DNA of 64,000 nt. It comes from Lota lota (Eukaryota; Chordata; Actinopteri; Gadiformes; Lotidae). Location of the stretch: assembly GCA_026745465.1 (NCBI GenBank), contig JACYXH010000473.1:5514691-5578690 (forward strand), read 5' to 3'. This document shows positions 12,547-34,346 of this stretch, one piece after another; positions within the stretch are counted from its first letter, which is position 1, and each line of letters opens with the position of its first letter. The notes beneath the pieces are model-generated. The model was not told where the DNA came from. It saw only the letters and a program-made list of their open reading frames with translations, and ran no database searches. A program made the position numbers and the translations under genes.

Positions 12547-12733
12547 AACTTGTGACTGATAGATCTATTCAGATCATAAAACTTGCTCACAGCTGCTGTT
12601 AATGCGCTACCCCAATGCGCGCGCGTGTGTGTGTGGGTTTGTGTGTGATTGAGAAAGTGTGTGTTCATTTGAGAATTAGACCGATTTCATCTGACCATAA
12701 AATATGCTTGCAGTCCCTTGTTAGGCTGATCCC

Positions 12734-12838
<105 letters not shown>

Positions 12839-12925
12839 TGCGTATGTGTGTATACAAACCAGATTACACAAGAGGGAGTTTTCAGTGGTTGAAAGTTGTA
12901 CAGGCCGGTCCAGTACTAAGGCATA

Positions 12926-13500
12926 GTGGCAACTTAAACGAGAGGCTGCTCACTGCAGAGCCAATGAATGGGTGGAGCTTACCTAGTCCAGCTCCACCTC
13001 TAGGTCCAGCCCCACCCCAACTCACTCATACAGCATGAAGGAAATTCCCCTGCTGTGACAGAAGTAGGAACAACGGAAAAAACAAAAACAACGAATACAT
13101 CTGCACGTGTTGAGAATCACTGCCCGATCATTACTGGAAACCCGATTTGTTCTACCTAACCATAACCCTAACCGTAACCCCTAAACCGAAATAAACCCCA
13201 ACCATAACCCCTAAACCTAACCATAACCATAGCCCTAACATTAACCCATAACCCTAACCTCTAGACCTTACCATGACCCTAACCGTAGCCCTAACATTAA
13301 CCCATAACCCTTACCCCTAAACCTAACCCCTAGACTTTACCATAACCCTAACCCTAACCATAACCCCTACACCTAACCTAACCTGGTTGATGGACCAGCA
13401 TAAAATCCAATTAGCTGGACTCGGTCAAGAGAGGTGGAGCTGGACTAAGTTAAGCTCCACCGATTTGACTCGGCAGTGAGCACCACTTGACTTAAACAGC
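12926..13500. mobile_element. inverted-repeat element with a degenerate telomere-like core
   Basis: Left GTGGAGCTTACCTAGTCCAG...CTCCACCTCT (12,971-13,002) is the inverse of AGAGGTGGAGCTGGACTAAG...CTCCAC (13,431-13,461). Weaker matching extends outward through GCTCACTGC. The core, about 13,154-13,385, is CCCTAA/CCATAA-type repeat. Confidence 0.6.
13154..13385 (+). repeat. degenerate (CCCTAA)n-like interstitial repeat
   Basis: About 230 bp of CCTAACCATAACCCTAACCG and variants such as CCCCTAAACCTAACC. The period wanders between 6 and 8 bp, so this is a telomere-like satellite rather than a clean telomere tract. Confidence 0.8.
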
Positions 13501-13544
13501 CAATGCTATTTGAAACATCCCAAACAAAACTCCTTCTCAGGCGT

Positions 13545-13612
13545 TTTTCTCAGGGATGCCCACAGGTAGGCCGTGGACGTTGGGGTTGAAACCCAGAACG
13601 TATGAAGGGACT
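13545..13612 (-). mobile_element. SINE head fragment, minus strand
   Basis: The inverse reads GTTCTGGGTTTCAACCCCAA then CGTCCACGGCCTACCTGTG, like the B-box and following body of the SINE at 2.1 kb. Short and uncertain. Confidence 0.4.
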
Positions 13613-13811
13613 AGAAGTCTCTACACACACATGTATGTGTGCGTGCACAGAAATATGGCCCCATACATGTAAGCATGCAAGTGCAAGCACACAGAGGGAT
13701 TGTTGCAGTATTACATTTCTGTAACATTCTGGAAATATTAAGTAATTATTTCCCCTCAAAGTTGAATTGTGTGACAGTATGTACAATAAAAAAATATTAA
13801 ATACAAATAAT

Positions 13812-13828
13812 TTCTCTCTCTCTCTCTG

Positions 13829-13880
<52 letters not shown>
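13812..13880 (+). repeat. (CT)n then (TA)n microsatellite
   Basis: CT run with two CTGT interruptions, ending in TATATATATA. Confidence 0.92.
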
Positions 13881-14281
13881 AGGGTGGTAATCGGCGTCTT
13901 GTTGAGGGTGAATGCAGAAAGGTCAAATATCATTAAGAGAGATGGAAGTGCAGCCAGGCAGGAAATGAGTGTGAAGCGCTAAAGCCGGATTATTGTGCAA
14001 GATTGCATCAGGAGGAAGAGAGGGACAGCTGATATTCCACTAGGAGATTCCTCCAGCTATACAAGGAGGGAGGGAGGGAGGGGAGGTTGAGGGGGAGGGA
14101 GGCAGGGAGACATGGGGGTTCAAAGCTCAAACCTTGCAGCCCGCTTCATGTGTTGTTCTGGGCTGGGGATGTGGCAGTTTTTGGTGATCTTTCCAGCCAA
14201 GGCAATGCTAATCATTACCAGGCTGGCTGTCAGAGGAAAAAAGTACAAAGGGTGAACTGATAAGGGGAGACTTGACTGCAA

Positions 14282-14335
<54 letters not shown>

Positions 14336-17149
14336 CTGGAGTAAAAAATACATTTCAAACAAAAACACGACACAACAAGTCTCAACTTTCTGTGTTTCTG
14401 TGCTTTTACTATAATCCCTATTGAATAATAATGATTATGGTGACGTTGTGGTAACATAGTGGGACGCTCTCATGCTGCTCACAATGAACAGTTTGAATGG
14501 CTTAGAATTGATCCATCACATCAGAACACATTATACCCCAGTAAAGACCTAATGAAATTAATGTTAAGATGCTAATAAAGGTGCTAATGAACAACAGCAT
14601 GGCTAATGATGTCATAAACATTTCAACCACCCAGTGCTCATGTAATTGGTGACTCCGACTGGCTGAGTGTGTGTGAGTGAGAAAGAGAGCCCTTTGGTTC
14701 TCTATCTCTGTTGTCATCTCATCTTCATCACTTATTTCTCCCTGTTCCTCTTCCTCTCCAGCATGTGTGAGTCATCAGAGAGACGAGACAGACCCCGGGG
14801 CATCGGATGTGCCCAATGTTCCCCTGCAGGCGTGCGCACGCATGCACGCCATTTTTCATTTGAGTTTTCACATTGATGTACAGTATAAACAAAACATCAT
14901 TTAGATAACCCTATTCCAATCCAATTTGTACATTGAGTCAAACTCTCCAACACACACACACACAAATGATCTGCTTCCACCTGGTGTTGCAGTTGGAGAG
15001 GTGACCTCAGGTAAACCCTCGACAGCTCACAGGCAGCAGAGCCACAAGTCATCCCTCTTTTTTACCTCTGCAACTGGCTCCTGCCCTCCTCTACTCACCC
15101 CTCTACTGCCGTCTGTGGCTAAGAGAGGGCGAGAGAGAGATGTAGATTCATAATTGGGGCTATGAGATTGCATGCAAGACAAGCCCAATTAGGGAGGGTT
15201 TATTTCAGAAGGCTGCTGACAGATGTGTACAGCATACCACCTCCACAGCTCCACACCTGCTCTCAACGCCCATCCCATCCCCCTGGACCCTACAGCCCCT
15301 CACCTCGTGTTAGGTGCTTACAGGGCGGGAGTTTAGTGGTTGCTTCACCTCTCGCTCCCTGATACTGAAACTGAAACGTCCAGATGTAGGTTCTTCAATG
15401 TTTTCCTTTTTTATTCTTCCTCTCGTTTCTTACATTATCCCTCGCTACATTCCCTTTCCCCTCGCTCACCCCTCTCTCTGCCAAACCCCCTCCCCAACTT
15501 TCACTTTCCTGAGATCAGAGACAGATGTGCAGCCCAAGTATTTTAACCTTTTGCACACACACTTCAAACACAAGGAAGACCGCTCCCAGGCCTCCAAAGA
15601 GGCAGGTCTCCAAAATGATGCCTTTAAAAAGTCAGGCGAAACATCTGTCCAGGGCACAGCCTCGGGGGGTAGTAGCGATTGTGGGGGGGCAAAAAAAAAC
15701 AAACATGCGCTGCTAGACACATCCTTTCTAACACCTAATTGTGAGGAATTGTTCACCAAGAGGGTGAGGAAAATCCCTTCAAACTAAGAAACCATCCGAC
15801 CACAGACACATCGCATGAAGGATTTCTGTGAATCATTTATTGTTTACTTCAGAAGACAACATCAAACCCCTCTTACACATAGTTGCCTCACCAGCACCAA
15901 CAACCCTGTGTGTGTATGTGTTGCGCAAAGTCCCCCCTCCCCCCCGAGGATGTGTGTGACGTAGAACAAATTGAAAATGCATTATGAAGAGAAAGAAAAC
16001 ACATGACATGCTGAGAGTGGAATTCGGCTCCACCTCAGTTAAGTTGCTAGAATTAAAATAATTAACATACATGTCGTTATAAACAAAGGTACCTAGGTGG
16101 GCAGACTGGTTATATTACTCCCAAGTTGGTTGGTAGTTTACCTCTCAACGCACCTCGTCGAAGAAATATAACTATGGCTTGATTTGTGAGCCAAGACAAA
16201 ACGAAATAATAAAAGACCATGTGAACAGAAACAATTTCGTCATCACCAAGTGAAATGCTGAAAGCAATAAAAACAGACGTCTTTAATTCTAAAGCTATGC
16301 AAATCATAATCACAAACTTTGAAGTGGTCTTCCTTGCAAATTCTCCATAGGCACACACTCATGTGTGTTGCCTGACTCAAGACATTAAATAAAAAACATT
16401 CATTACTATATGATTTTGATTGGAAATATCAGTTGCTTCTAAATTAACATTCATTAGGCAGAGCGTGACTTGATTGTGATGTGATTTACCATCTCATTTT
16501 GTTAAAGCAGTGGAGACCCGACAAAATAAGTTTCTGAAATTAACGCACAAACTAAAATGAATAAATAAGATCTAAATAGAAACTAATTAAACAAATTTAC
16601 CAATCAAGAGTTTCTCAATTTTGAATCTTTGACATTCAGATCTAATGCAATCAAATCAGTCAAATCAGTGGTTCTCATATAAATAATTAAAGCTTGTCTT
16701 CAGCCAATTAAATAAATATCAAATTCATTTCAAGTTTATAAAGAACAAGATATGGTGGTGACACATGAGGTGACACATGAGGTTAGTCTTAGTAGCCCAA
16801 TCCTTCAGGGAATTCAGGGTATGTGGCGGCACCACATGTTTTTAAAAAGCTGAAAACTACACGTGCACATTTCAAACCGATCAATTTATGATGGTGGATC
16901 GATCGGTGAGTCAGCAGGATTCTCTCAGCGCAGCGGTGGTGGCGGGGATGTGGTGGCTAAAGCAGGCTAAGCTAAACTGAACACATGAAGCGGTGACGAC
17001 TGACAGAGGGAAACCTGAATCATTTTTCAAAGTACCAGCGTATGACCCTGCGTCATTATTTCACCATCAATGGGCCAATAACAGCTGTCCCCAAAAGCCT
17101 AGTGAGTACCTTTCAAAATAAAAGATGCCCCACTGCAACGTATCAAACT
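13881..17149. other. intergenic, no gene supported
   Basis: It contains the GT repeat at 14.3 kb and a G-rich GGGAGGGAGG stretch near 14,065-14,100. A 157-codon open frame at 15,314-15,787 has no recognisable domain. 16,380-16,760 is plain AT-rich sequence. Confidence 0.55.
14284..14333 (+). repeat. (GT)n microsatellite
   Basis: A pure GT run followed by ACCTGG. Confidence 0.95.
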
Positions 17150-17345
17150 TCCCACGTATAAACTCAGGGAGGCATACAGTTTGTAAAAGTGACGTTGGGT
17201 AAACTGAAAGTATGCATTATGCATATGTACCCGTGAAAAGCGTATATCATATTTGTATATCAAGTGAGGAAGAGTAATTAGAGCAAATGAAGGACAAGTC
17301 AGTAGACGACTGACTTAAAACGCCACTTCACACAAGTTAAAAGTT
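17150..17345 (+). repeat. dispersed repeat R1, copy 2
   Basis: The partner of copy 1 at 9.6 kb, ending in a similar CT-rich stretch. It lies 230 bp beyond the candidate tbc1d20 poly(A) signal. Confidence 0.75.
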
Positions 17346-17576
17346 AAAAATATAAAAATATTTCTCAACTCATCGCTCTCCCTCTCCCCCTCTCTTTGAC
17401 TAAAAGCTTCAGCCTCTGCCAGAAGCTTTAGAGACCAAAGAAAACAAAACTGAGTGGATATCGTGAATTGAAGATGATCCACATTGACAATTTGAAACAC
17501 AGGTTATAAAACTACTGCGTCAGTGCATGTCACCTGATATGCTCCGTCAATGGAAGATACGTAGCCTTATCTTTTG

Positions 17577-17582
17577 TTTATT
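17577..17582 (-). terminator. candidate poly(A) signal of tbc1d20
   Basis: AATAAA on the minus strand (TTTATT on plus), about 175 nt after the stop codon. It is the first canonical hexamer I noticed downstream. Other signals further on are possible. Confidence 0.45.
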
Positions 17583-17754
17583 TGTTCTTGAGTGTCAACG
17601 ACTCGTGATCTGAGACTCTACAGCATTTACATAAATATGTCACCACCATATTTCCTGTTTGCATTCACGCGCATCAACAATCTCCTTAGTCATGAGAGAC
17701 GTGCGGTTACATTACAGTGTCATCCAGTCTAATACCAGGGCACACCCATGTTGT

Positions 17755-28555
<10,801 letters not shown>

Positions 28556-28760
28556 TAAAAACGTCAACGTTGTACAACGTTACGTTTATTAGACCGAGGT
28601 TTTAGAATCCGCTGTAATAAAACATAATCGCTCACGTTAAAAAAAATTGACTAATCTGACAGTTTATTTGTTATTAAACCTTTTCGTTGTGATGTAAAAA
28701 AGCAACAACTCTCAGTCGCCTATCTCTTCTTCCTGGTTGCTTCGTGTCGTTTATTTGGGC
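28556..28760 (-). promoter_or_regulatory. 5' flank and presumed 5' UTR/promoter of tbc1d20
   Basis: This stretch lies directly upstream of the ATG exon. No TATA box was seen at a sensible distance. A CTTCCTGG stretch near 28,730 could be an ETS site (CCAGGAAG on the other strand), typical of housekeeping promoters. The transcription start is not determined. Confidence 0.35.
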
Positions 28761-29384
28761 TTGAGGGCGTATTACCGCCCTCACCTGGTGAGCTTTAGTT
28801 CCACAGCTACGTCCGACTAGTGTGTAGGCCTACTTTAATTTTAAATTAATTTCAGTTTATATCTCTCGGTTGTTCGTTGTTTGTCAAATAGGGCTTGTAC
28901 ATCAGAATGCATCATGGGATTTTTTGTTGCCGATACTTTTGTATCGTGGTAATGTTGTGGTAATGTAAAATCCTAACTCACTAGGCTGGTGAAAACTTTG
29001 TTTTGCAATGTCTTGTATAAGAAACGCTGTGGCAATCAAACACAACAATGTCTCCCCATAATGGCAAAACACTTTAATTAACTACTAAAATATTAACTAC
29101 TAAACAATGAACAAGAAAACATTACTACCAACATAATAACTAACATTCCAACACTCTAATGCTCCCAAAATGGCAGCAGTCATTGCGATGTGACACCGCA
29201 ATCGAATTCTAATCAGTTTCTGTTTTAATCTGCTTCTTAGAATGGGTCCCTGAAAGCATACATAACTGATACAAACCAACAGTAAGTGATTTAAAATACC
29301 CAGAAAACTAGTCAAACACGATTAACTATTTGGGACAGATGAAACCGTCGCAACCGCTTGTTGAGAGTGCTTGTAAAACAGACA

Positions 29385-29386
<2 letters not shown>
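28761..29386. other. intergenic, upstream of tbc1d20
   Basis: AT-rich sequence with no gene signal. A GATACTTTTGTATC palindrome lies near 28,935. Confidence 0.5.

Positions 29387-29454
<68 letters not shown>
29387..29454 (+). repeat. (GT)n microsatellite
   Basis: A pure GT run of 68 bp, 70 bp before the TIR element at 29.5 kb. Confidence 0.95.
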
Positions 29455-29455
<1 letters not shown>

Positions 29456-29524
29456 TACCTGATGTGTAGAGCAGCATTGTGTCAACCTTAGATTCCTACC
29501 GAATCACTGATTTTGTTGCTTGAA

Positions 29525-29887
29525 TGTGCAGTGTGTAGAAGTTAGTAGCATCTAGCGGAACATACTTGTCAGAAATAGAATATCACATTCATAAGTATGT
29601 TTTAATTTGTGTATAATCCCATGAAAATAAGAATTGTTTTGTGTTTTCGTAACCTTACAATGAGCCCTTTATATCTACGTAGGGAGTCCTCTGCCACAGA
29701 GCCCGCCATGTTGCACCGCCATATATCTTCAGTAGCCAAGAACGGAGTAACGGCCATAGCGAGGCCGCATTTTTTAAAATCATAATTGCTATCTCACTTT
29801 TAAACTATGGCGGTGGAGGGGGTGGGGGATTCAGTTGGTTCTGCAACCTCACCACTACATGCCACTAAATCCTACACACTGCACCTT
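29525..29887. mobile_element. short TIR element (MITE-like)
   Basis: The left end TGCAGTGTGTAGAAGTTAGT and the inverse of the right end (TGCAGTGTGTAGGATTTAGT) form imperfect terminal inverted repeats of about 35 bp, continuing into AGCATCTAGCGG versus GGCATGTAGTGG. The interior includes GC-rich CGCCATAT and a GGCGGTGGAGG tract. No target duplication could be fixed. Confidence 0.6.
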
Positions 29888-30654
29888 TAACCCAAATATC
29901 CTGTAGTGGAAACTCAGTACACTAATTTAAGCCCAGGTCTTCATCAGGGTCACCGGGACATAATCCTGGAGCCAGGCAAGCGTAACTAGTGGCTGTATAG
30001 CTCACATATGCCTGACGGGCATCACAGGAGGAGGGTGCGATGCCTTTTTGGCGAGGTGCCAGGGCCATATAAAGACATACTATCTCTTTAAATGTGGAGC
30101 AGCCTGTTCTCCAACCTAAACAACCAAAACAGTTGTTTGTCAATATGTGTGGTGTACATTTTCTATACGGATGTGGAGTGCAATTCTATTAATTGTTGCT
30201 AATGTGCTATTCTGGGGAACCCACACACCCATATGACACATTAACTGCTATATTTAAAATGAGGGAGAATGGCATGCATGTGGAGGGTGTAACCAGGGTG
30301 GAGTATTAAATGTTGTAGAACAAAAAAGTTCCAGTACATTTGCCTTATAGCCTCTAGAGACCAGGGATCTTGCAAGTTCACATTCCGTTTCTTTCTGCAG
30401 ATCACTCTGGCCTCAAGCCTGTTGAAAGCCTATTCCAAAAATGTTTAAATGATAGGACCAATCAGCATTATGTCCATGGAAGGTTTTTATCAGCGTAGAA
30501 TAAGTAATTCTCATGTAATGTTCCAAAAATAAGAATGTTTCAGGCTTCCGCATTTGAACACATCACTCATAATAATAGACAGGCGCACTCATGGCATCTT
30601 CTTTTACCAACTATATTTTACTGAAGATATTCGGCACAATATGAAATTCTAGAA
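29888..30654. other. intergenic, nothing recognised
   Basis: No coding, RNA or clear repeat signature was seen between the TIR element and the LINE 3' end. Confidence 0.5.
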
Positions 30655-31324
30655 ATTCTAGGTCTCGGTGTGGCCTTCTTTCAATACCAAAGGCTAAGAA
30701 GAAATCAGCAGGAAACAGAGCGTTCTTCTATCGAGCGCCCTATCTATGGAATAGTCTGGCCCCTGTAATCAGGGAAGCTGACTGCCAAGATATTCAAAGC
30801 AAAGCTGAAAACCTACCTCTTTACTCTTTCCTTTGGTACCTAGGGGTGCCCTCAGCTGTTTGCCGAGATTGTTGCTGCTGATAGGCACTAGATTAGCGGT
30901 TGTCTACATGTTTTCTGTGCACCCTGCCCCATCTAATTCATAATTCCGTCTGTTTTAGTGTGTTGCGGTGACTGCGACTGGATGCCTGGTCTTTTGCGGT
31001 GACTGTGACTGGATGCCTGGACTCCCCTGACGGTCAACCTGCCAGCACCCCATCACCATTTATTAATTTTCGTAACTAAATTATTTCAACTGTTTGCTTT
31101 TATTACTATGTATGTCAATTATGGCACCCATTGCACTCCTAACTATACCTGGAAGGAGGGATCCCCCACTCTGTGTTCCTTCTCAAGATTTCTTCCATGC
31201 TAATTAGAGTTTTTTTCTTGCCCTCTGGGGGGCTAGGGGGATGTCATAAATATATGGCCTGCTAAGCCCTTTGAGACTGTACCTGTGATTAAGGGCTATA
31301 CAAAACATTTTTATTGAATTGAAG
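30655..31324 (+). mobile_element. 3' end of a non-LTR retrotransposon (LINE)
   Basis: A decayed frame near 30,690-30,820 reads KKSAGNRAFFYRAPYLWNSL, then after a frameshift FKAKLKTYLFT, like the C-terminal tail of fish L2/Rex-type LINE ORF2. It ends with AAGGGCTATACAAAAC and an ATTGA-type tail. A 31-bp tandem duplication (GCGGTGACTG...GATGCCTGG) lies at about 30,964-31,019. It is 5'-truncated, as usual for LINEs. Confidence 0.7.
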
Positions 31325-31927
31325 TCTATATCCAAATCTTGTTAATACTACAGATTCAAACTTGGCATAATGTTTGTCTTTATATATACAGCATGGTTGT
31401 AGTCAATAGTAATCAATCAGTTTGCTCTGGCTGTTCTGAAAAGTTATATGATTTGAATGTAGGCCTATGTGTGTAGGCCTCTGGCAAACACGACTTGCAC
31501 AATTGCCATAGTCTGAATTGCAGAAATGATGAACAGGACTATTTAAAATTCTCAGATGGTTACAAAAGAACAAAGACTAAAAAGATAAATACAGCCTCTT
31601 TGTCAAAACTTTATCCTTGTCACTCAATGTAGAAATCAATAAGGTTACGACCAAATTCCAAATGAAAATTACACTGCAATTCATTTTCAAATGTTAATGT
31701 TGTATGTTAAAGAAAATGTGTAGCATAAATCATAATATATTAATATTGTTGTGCATGGTTATTATGTATAATGTGCTTAAATAAACACATAATTTGCTTG
31801 CACCTACCTTATCATTGGCTGTCCAAACCATTACATAATGGCATCATTGTTGGTATTCATTAGGATGGCGTTCCATTAGTCAGGTAGGGCAACAAATGTG
31901 GTATGAGGTTTTGTGACACACCTGTCA
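31325..31927 (+). other. upstream region of the candidate SEA-gene promoter
   Basis: AT-rich sequence without genes. It holds the inverted CCAAT near 31,814 and possible regulatory sequence for the TATA promoter at 31,928. Confidence 0.35.
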
Positions 31928-31935
31928 TATATAAG
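31928..31935 (+). promoter_or_regulatory. candidate TATA box for the SEA-array gene
   Basis: TATATAAG, with an inverted CCAAT element (ATTGG) near 31,814. The expected start site is about 31,958-31,965. A strong donor (TTGG|GTAAGT, exon end 32125) lies downstream, and the ATG exon at 34,289 has an acceptor directly before ATG. The link is an inference from these signals. Confidence 0.4.
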
Positions 31936-31957
31936 GGTGGAGTGATAATGAAGAGAT

Positions 31958-32125
31958 TTAATCTTTCTAAAGCTGCGGAAGTACTGATGCATCCACGTAA
32001 AGGTCCTAACAATGCTCGAGTTTATCGCTGATGGTGTATAAATTTGTTATAGAATACAGAGTACAATTCATCAAAAGAGATCTATAAATAAGAAGAAATC
32101 AAAAGGCAACAGATTTTTCTTTTGG
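31958..32125 (+). other. candidate non-coding first exon of the SEA-array gene, with a short upstream ORF
   Basis: The start is set by the TATA box and the end by a GTAAGT donor. An ATG at 31,987 opens a 14-codon upstream ORF ending TGA at 32,031. If real, the roughly 2.2-kb first intron contains the pogo-like element and an inverted dispersed repeat. Confidence 0.35.
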
Positions 32126-32379
32126 GTAAGTACCTTAGCAGTTATTTTTGCCTGGATGTTTAGTGCTTCATTAACAAACACTACATGGACTGTTATACGG
32201 AAACAGCATAAAAGTAAGTGGACATAGCTTGAAAATAAGGACAGCGTTTTTTTACTATAAGAAAATTACAAATATTACCCACTACACATAATTGTTGTTG
32301 AACATACATTAAAAAAAACATCAAAAAGTAAACATTGATCTTGAACATACTGGTAATTACCAAAGCTCTACCACAGTTA

Positions 32380-33219
32380 CCGTATTTTCCGCACTATAAG
32401 GCGCACTTAAAAGCCTTTAATTTTCTAAAAAAACGACAGTGCGCCTTATAATCCGGAGCGCCTTATATATGAATCAAGGCGCTCTTTCAAAATGTTTCAG
32501 TATGAAAAACCAATAAAAACAATTTAATAATAATAAAATGTTTCAGTACGACTGGTAAACTACAAAGCCGCACCGCTTGCAGTACCGTAGTCAGTAAACA
32601 CCGCTACTGTGCTTACTCACAGTCCCACACCACTTGTGTGTGTATAAAGACCCCAAAATGATACCTTTCAAGAGACACGCTTACGACGCAGAGTTCAAGC
32701 TCAAGGCTATCGGTCACGCAGTAGAATATGGGAATAGAGCAGCAGCGAGAGAATTCAACATTAATGAATCAATGGTACGGAAGTGGAGGAAGCAAGAAGA
32801 TGACCTGCGCCAAGTAAAAAAGACTAAACAGAGTTTCCGAGGGAACAAAGCGAGATGGCCACAGTTAGAGGACAAACTCGAACAGTGGGTTGTTGAACAG
32901 AGAGCAGCAAGTAGAAGCGTCTCTACAGTCACTATTCGAATGAAGGCAACAGCGCTAGCACGGGACATGAACATCGATGTTTTCGAGGCGGTCCTTCTTG
33001 GTGCTTTCGTTTTATGAAAAGACGTAATCTCTCCATCCGCACACGAACTCCATCTAGTGGATGCATAACGCAAACCCAGTCAAACGTTTGACTGCAGTAT
33101 CTTCTATTCTATGCGCCTTATAATCCGGTGCGCCCTATATATGAAAATAGTTCTAAAATAGGCCATTCATTGAAGGTGCGCCTTATAATCCGGTGCGCCT
33201 TATAGTGCGGAAAATACGG
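32380..33219 (+). mobile_element. pogo/Tigger-like DNA transposon, internally deleted, with TIRs and TA target duplication
   Basis: Ends read CCGTATTTTCCGCACTATAA and its inverse, flanked by TA at 32378-32379 and 33220-33221. The TIR core (about 28 bp, through GGCGCAC) is perfect. Subterminal GCGCCTTATAATCCGG blocks repeat inside both ends. At 840 bp with no DDE domain, it is non-autonomous. TA duplication and the encoded DNA-binding domain place it in the Tc1/mariner-pogo group. Confidence 0.88.
32658..33017 (+). pseudogene. broken pogo-like transposase, N-terminal DNA-binding part only
   Basis: From the ATG the frame reads MIPFKRHAYDAEFKLKAI, a Brinker/psq-type helix-turn-helix, then a CENP-B/Tc5-like second DNA-binding region (SVSTVTIRMKATALARD). 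Near 32,980 the frame shifts. The expected continuation GGPSWCFRFMKRRNLSIRTR is in another frame and stops soon after. The catalytic domain is absent, so no active transposase is encoded. Confidence 0.8.
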
Positions 33220-33339
33220 TAATATTAAAATATTTTAAGTTTGACAGTCAACTATATAGAAAAATGGTTAAAACGAAACAACTATTTTCAAAACCAGAGA
33301 AACCTTAATTTTATTCGTGGTAACGGTCCGTGTATGATA

Positions 33340-34180
33340 TTTCAATATCGATCAGGCCAACTACGACTGTGAATAGCCCCTCCTCTCCGTGCACACTCAC
33401 AATCAAAACATGGGCGAGATGAAGGATTGTTTTTGGCTTTTTCCCGCAGAAAAGAGAGCTGGCTGAATTAATTAATATAATCAATCCAGAGTGCAAGAAT
33501 CAGTATGAGGGATGCCAGTAATCCCAAAAACCTCTAACTGAATACAAGGTCTAGATCTCAACGAGTACTTGTGTAATTGTTTTGTAGGCACTTTTTTTTA
33601 TGTGAAAAAAGTCTGCGATAGTTTCCACCAATGTACACATTGGGAAATTTCATTTAATCTGTAAAATATACATTCTGTTAAGTCAGTTAAACCTGTAGTA
33701 TATACAGTCTATGTGTGTAAATACCCACACTAGAGCTCCATTGGCCTAGAAGTTCTTTACCTGCTTTTTACTGTTATGGAGCTGGTGGGATACACTTCTA
33801 AACAGCGATTTGAATCCATTGGGAACAAATAATATTTTGTATGCTTGTTTTGACCAAGGATAACAGTGCTGGGCTACCCCCCGATTGAATTCCTCACATA
33901 ACATTAGGCCCTATCTACAGATGTTTGGGTGGATGACTCATCTAAGTTCTCGGCAATTTCATTAGAATGAAACGACATAACGTGACTAATCGTAACTCGT
34001 CAATACATTAACTCGTCCTGAACCTGACTTATGCCGGAGTCACGTCGGATAGATTTCACAGGCAACGATGGTAAAGACAACAACTCCCAAGGTCCCACGT
34101 TCTTCACGGCGTCATCAAGCTACGTTTTGTTATTGTTTTGATTGAGTGACCCCTAGCTACAGAAATTGCAGATTGCACAT
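33340..34180 (-). mobile_element. dispersed repeat, minus-strand copy, just upstream of the SEA gene ATG exon
   Basis: The reverse complement matches 21,830-23,180 in several ordered blocks: TAGCTAGGGGTCACTCAATC, the GGGAATTCAATCG block, AACAGTAAAAAGCAGGTAAA, AGTACTCGTTGAGATCTAGA and ACATGTTTTGATT with GAGGGGCTATT. It is an old mobile element of unidentified family. It ends about 110 bp before the start codon exon. Confidence 0.7.
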
Positions 34181-34288
34181 TTAAAAATCTTTTTAAAAAA
34201 AATTCAGATTTTTTATTTTTTATTAAAATATTAAATCAACTGATTACCTATTAAAACTAATTTCATTCAATCATATCATGTTTTACAG

Positions 34289-34346
34289 ATGGCTCAACAC
34301 AGCATGGCTGTGGAGAAATCCATAGCAGCCATGCTAGTTGTAATAG
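34289..34346 (+). CDS. SEA-array gene exon with start codon and signal peptide
   Basis: ATG follows directly after a TTTTACAG acceptor, so an upstream non-coding exon is likely. It encodes MAQHSMAVEKSIAAMLVVI, then GTAAGT. The hydrophobic core continues across the intron into GVIMGTLA of the next exon, with a plausible cleavage after TLA before DS. That continuity supports both the splice and secretion. Confidence 0.83.

Noticed and set aside
13154-13385. True chromosome end
   Set aside because: The repeat is degenerate, short and flanked by inverted repeats, with genes continuing on one side.
15314-15787. 157-codon plus-strand open frame
   Set aside because: No recognisable domain, no splice context and no upstream promoter seen. 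It is possible but unsupported.
32634-32657. Upstream start for the pogo-like transposase (residues MCVYKDPK before MIPF)
   Set aside because: The relatives I know begin near the ATG at 32,658. The upstream part runs through subterminal repeat sequence.
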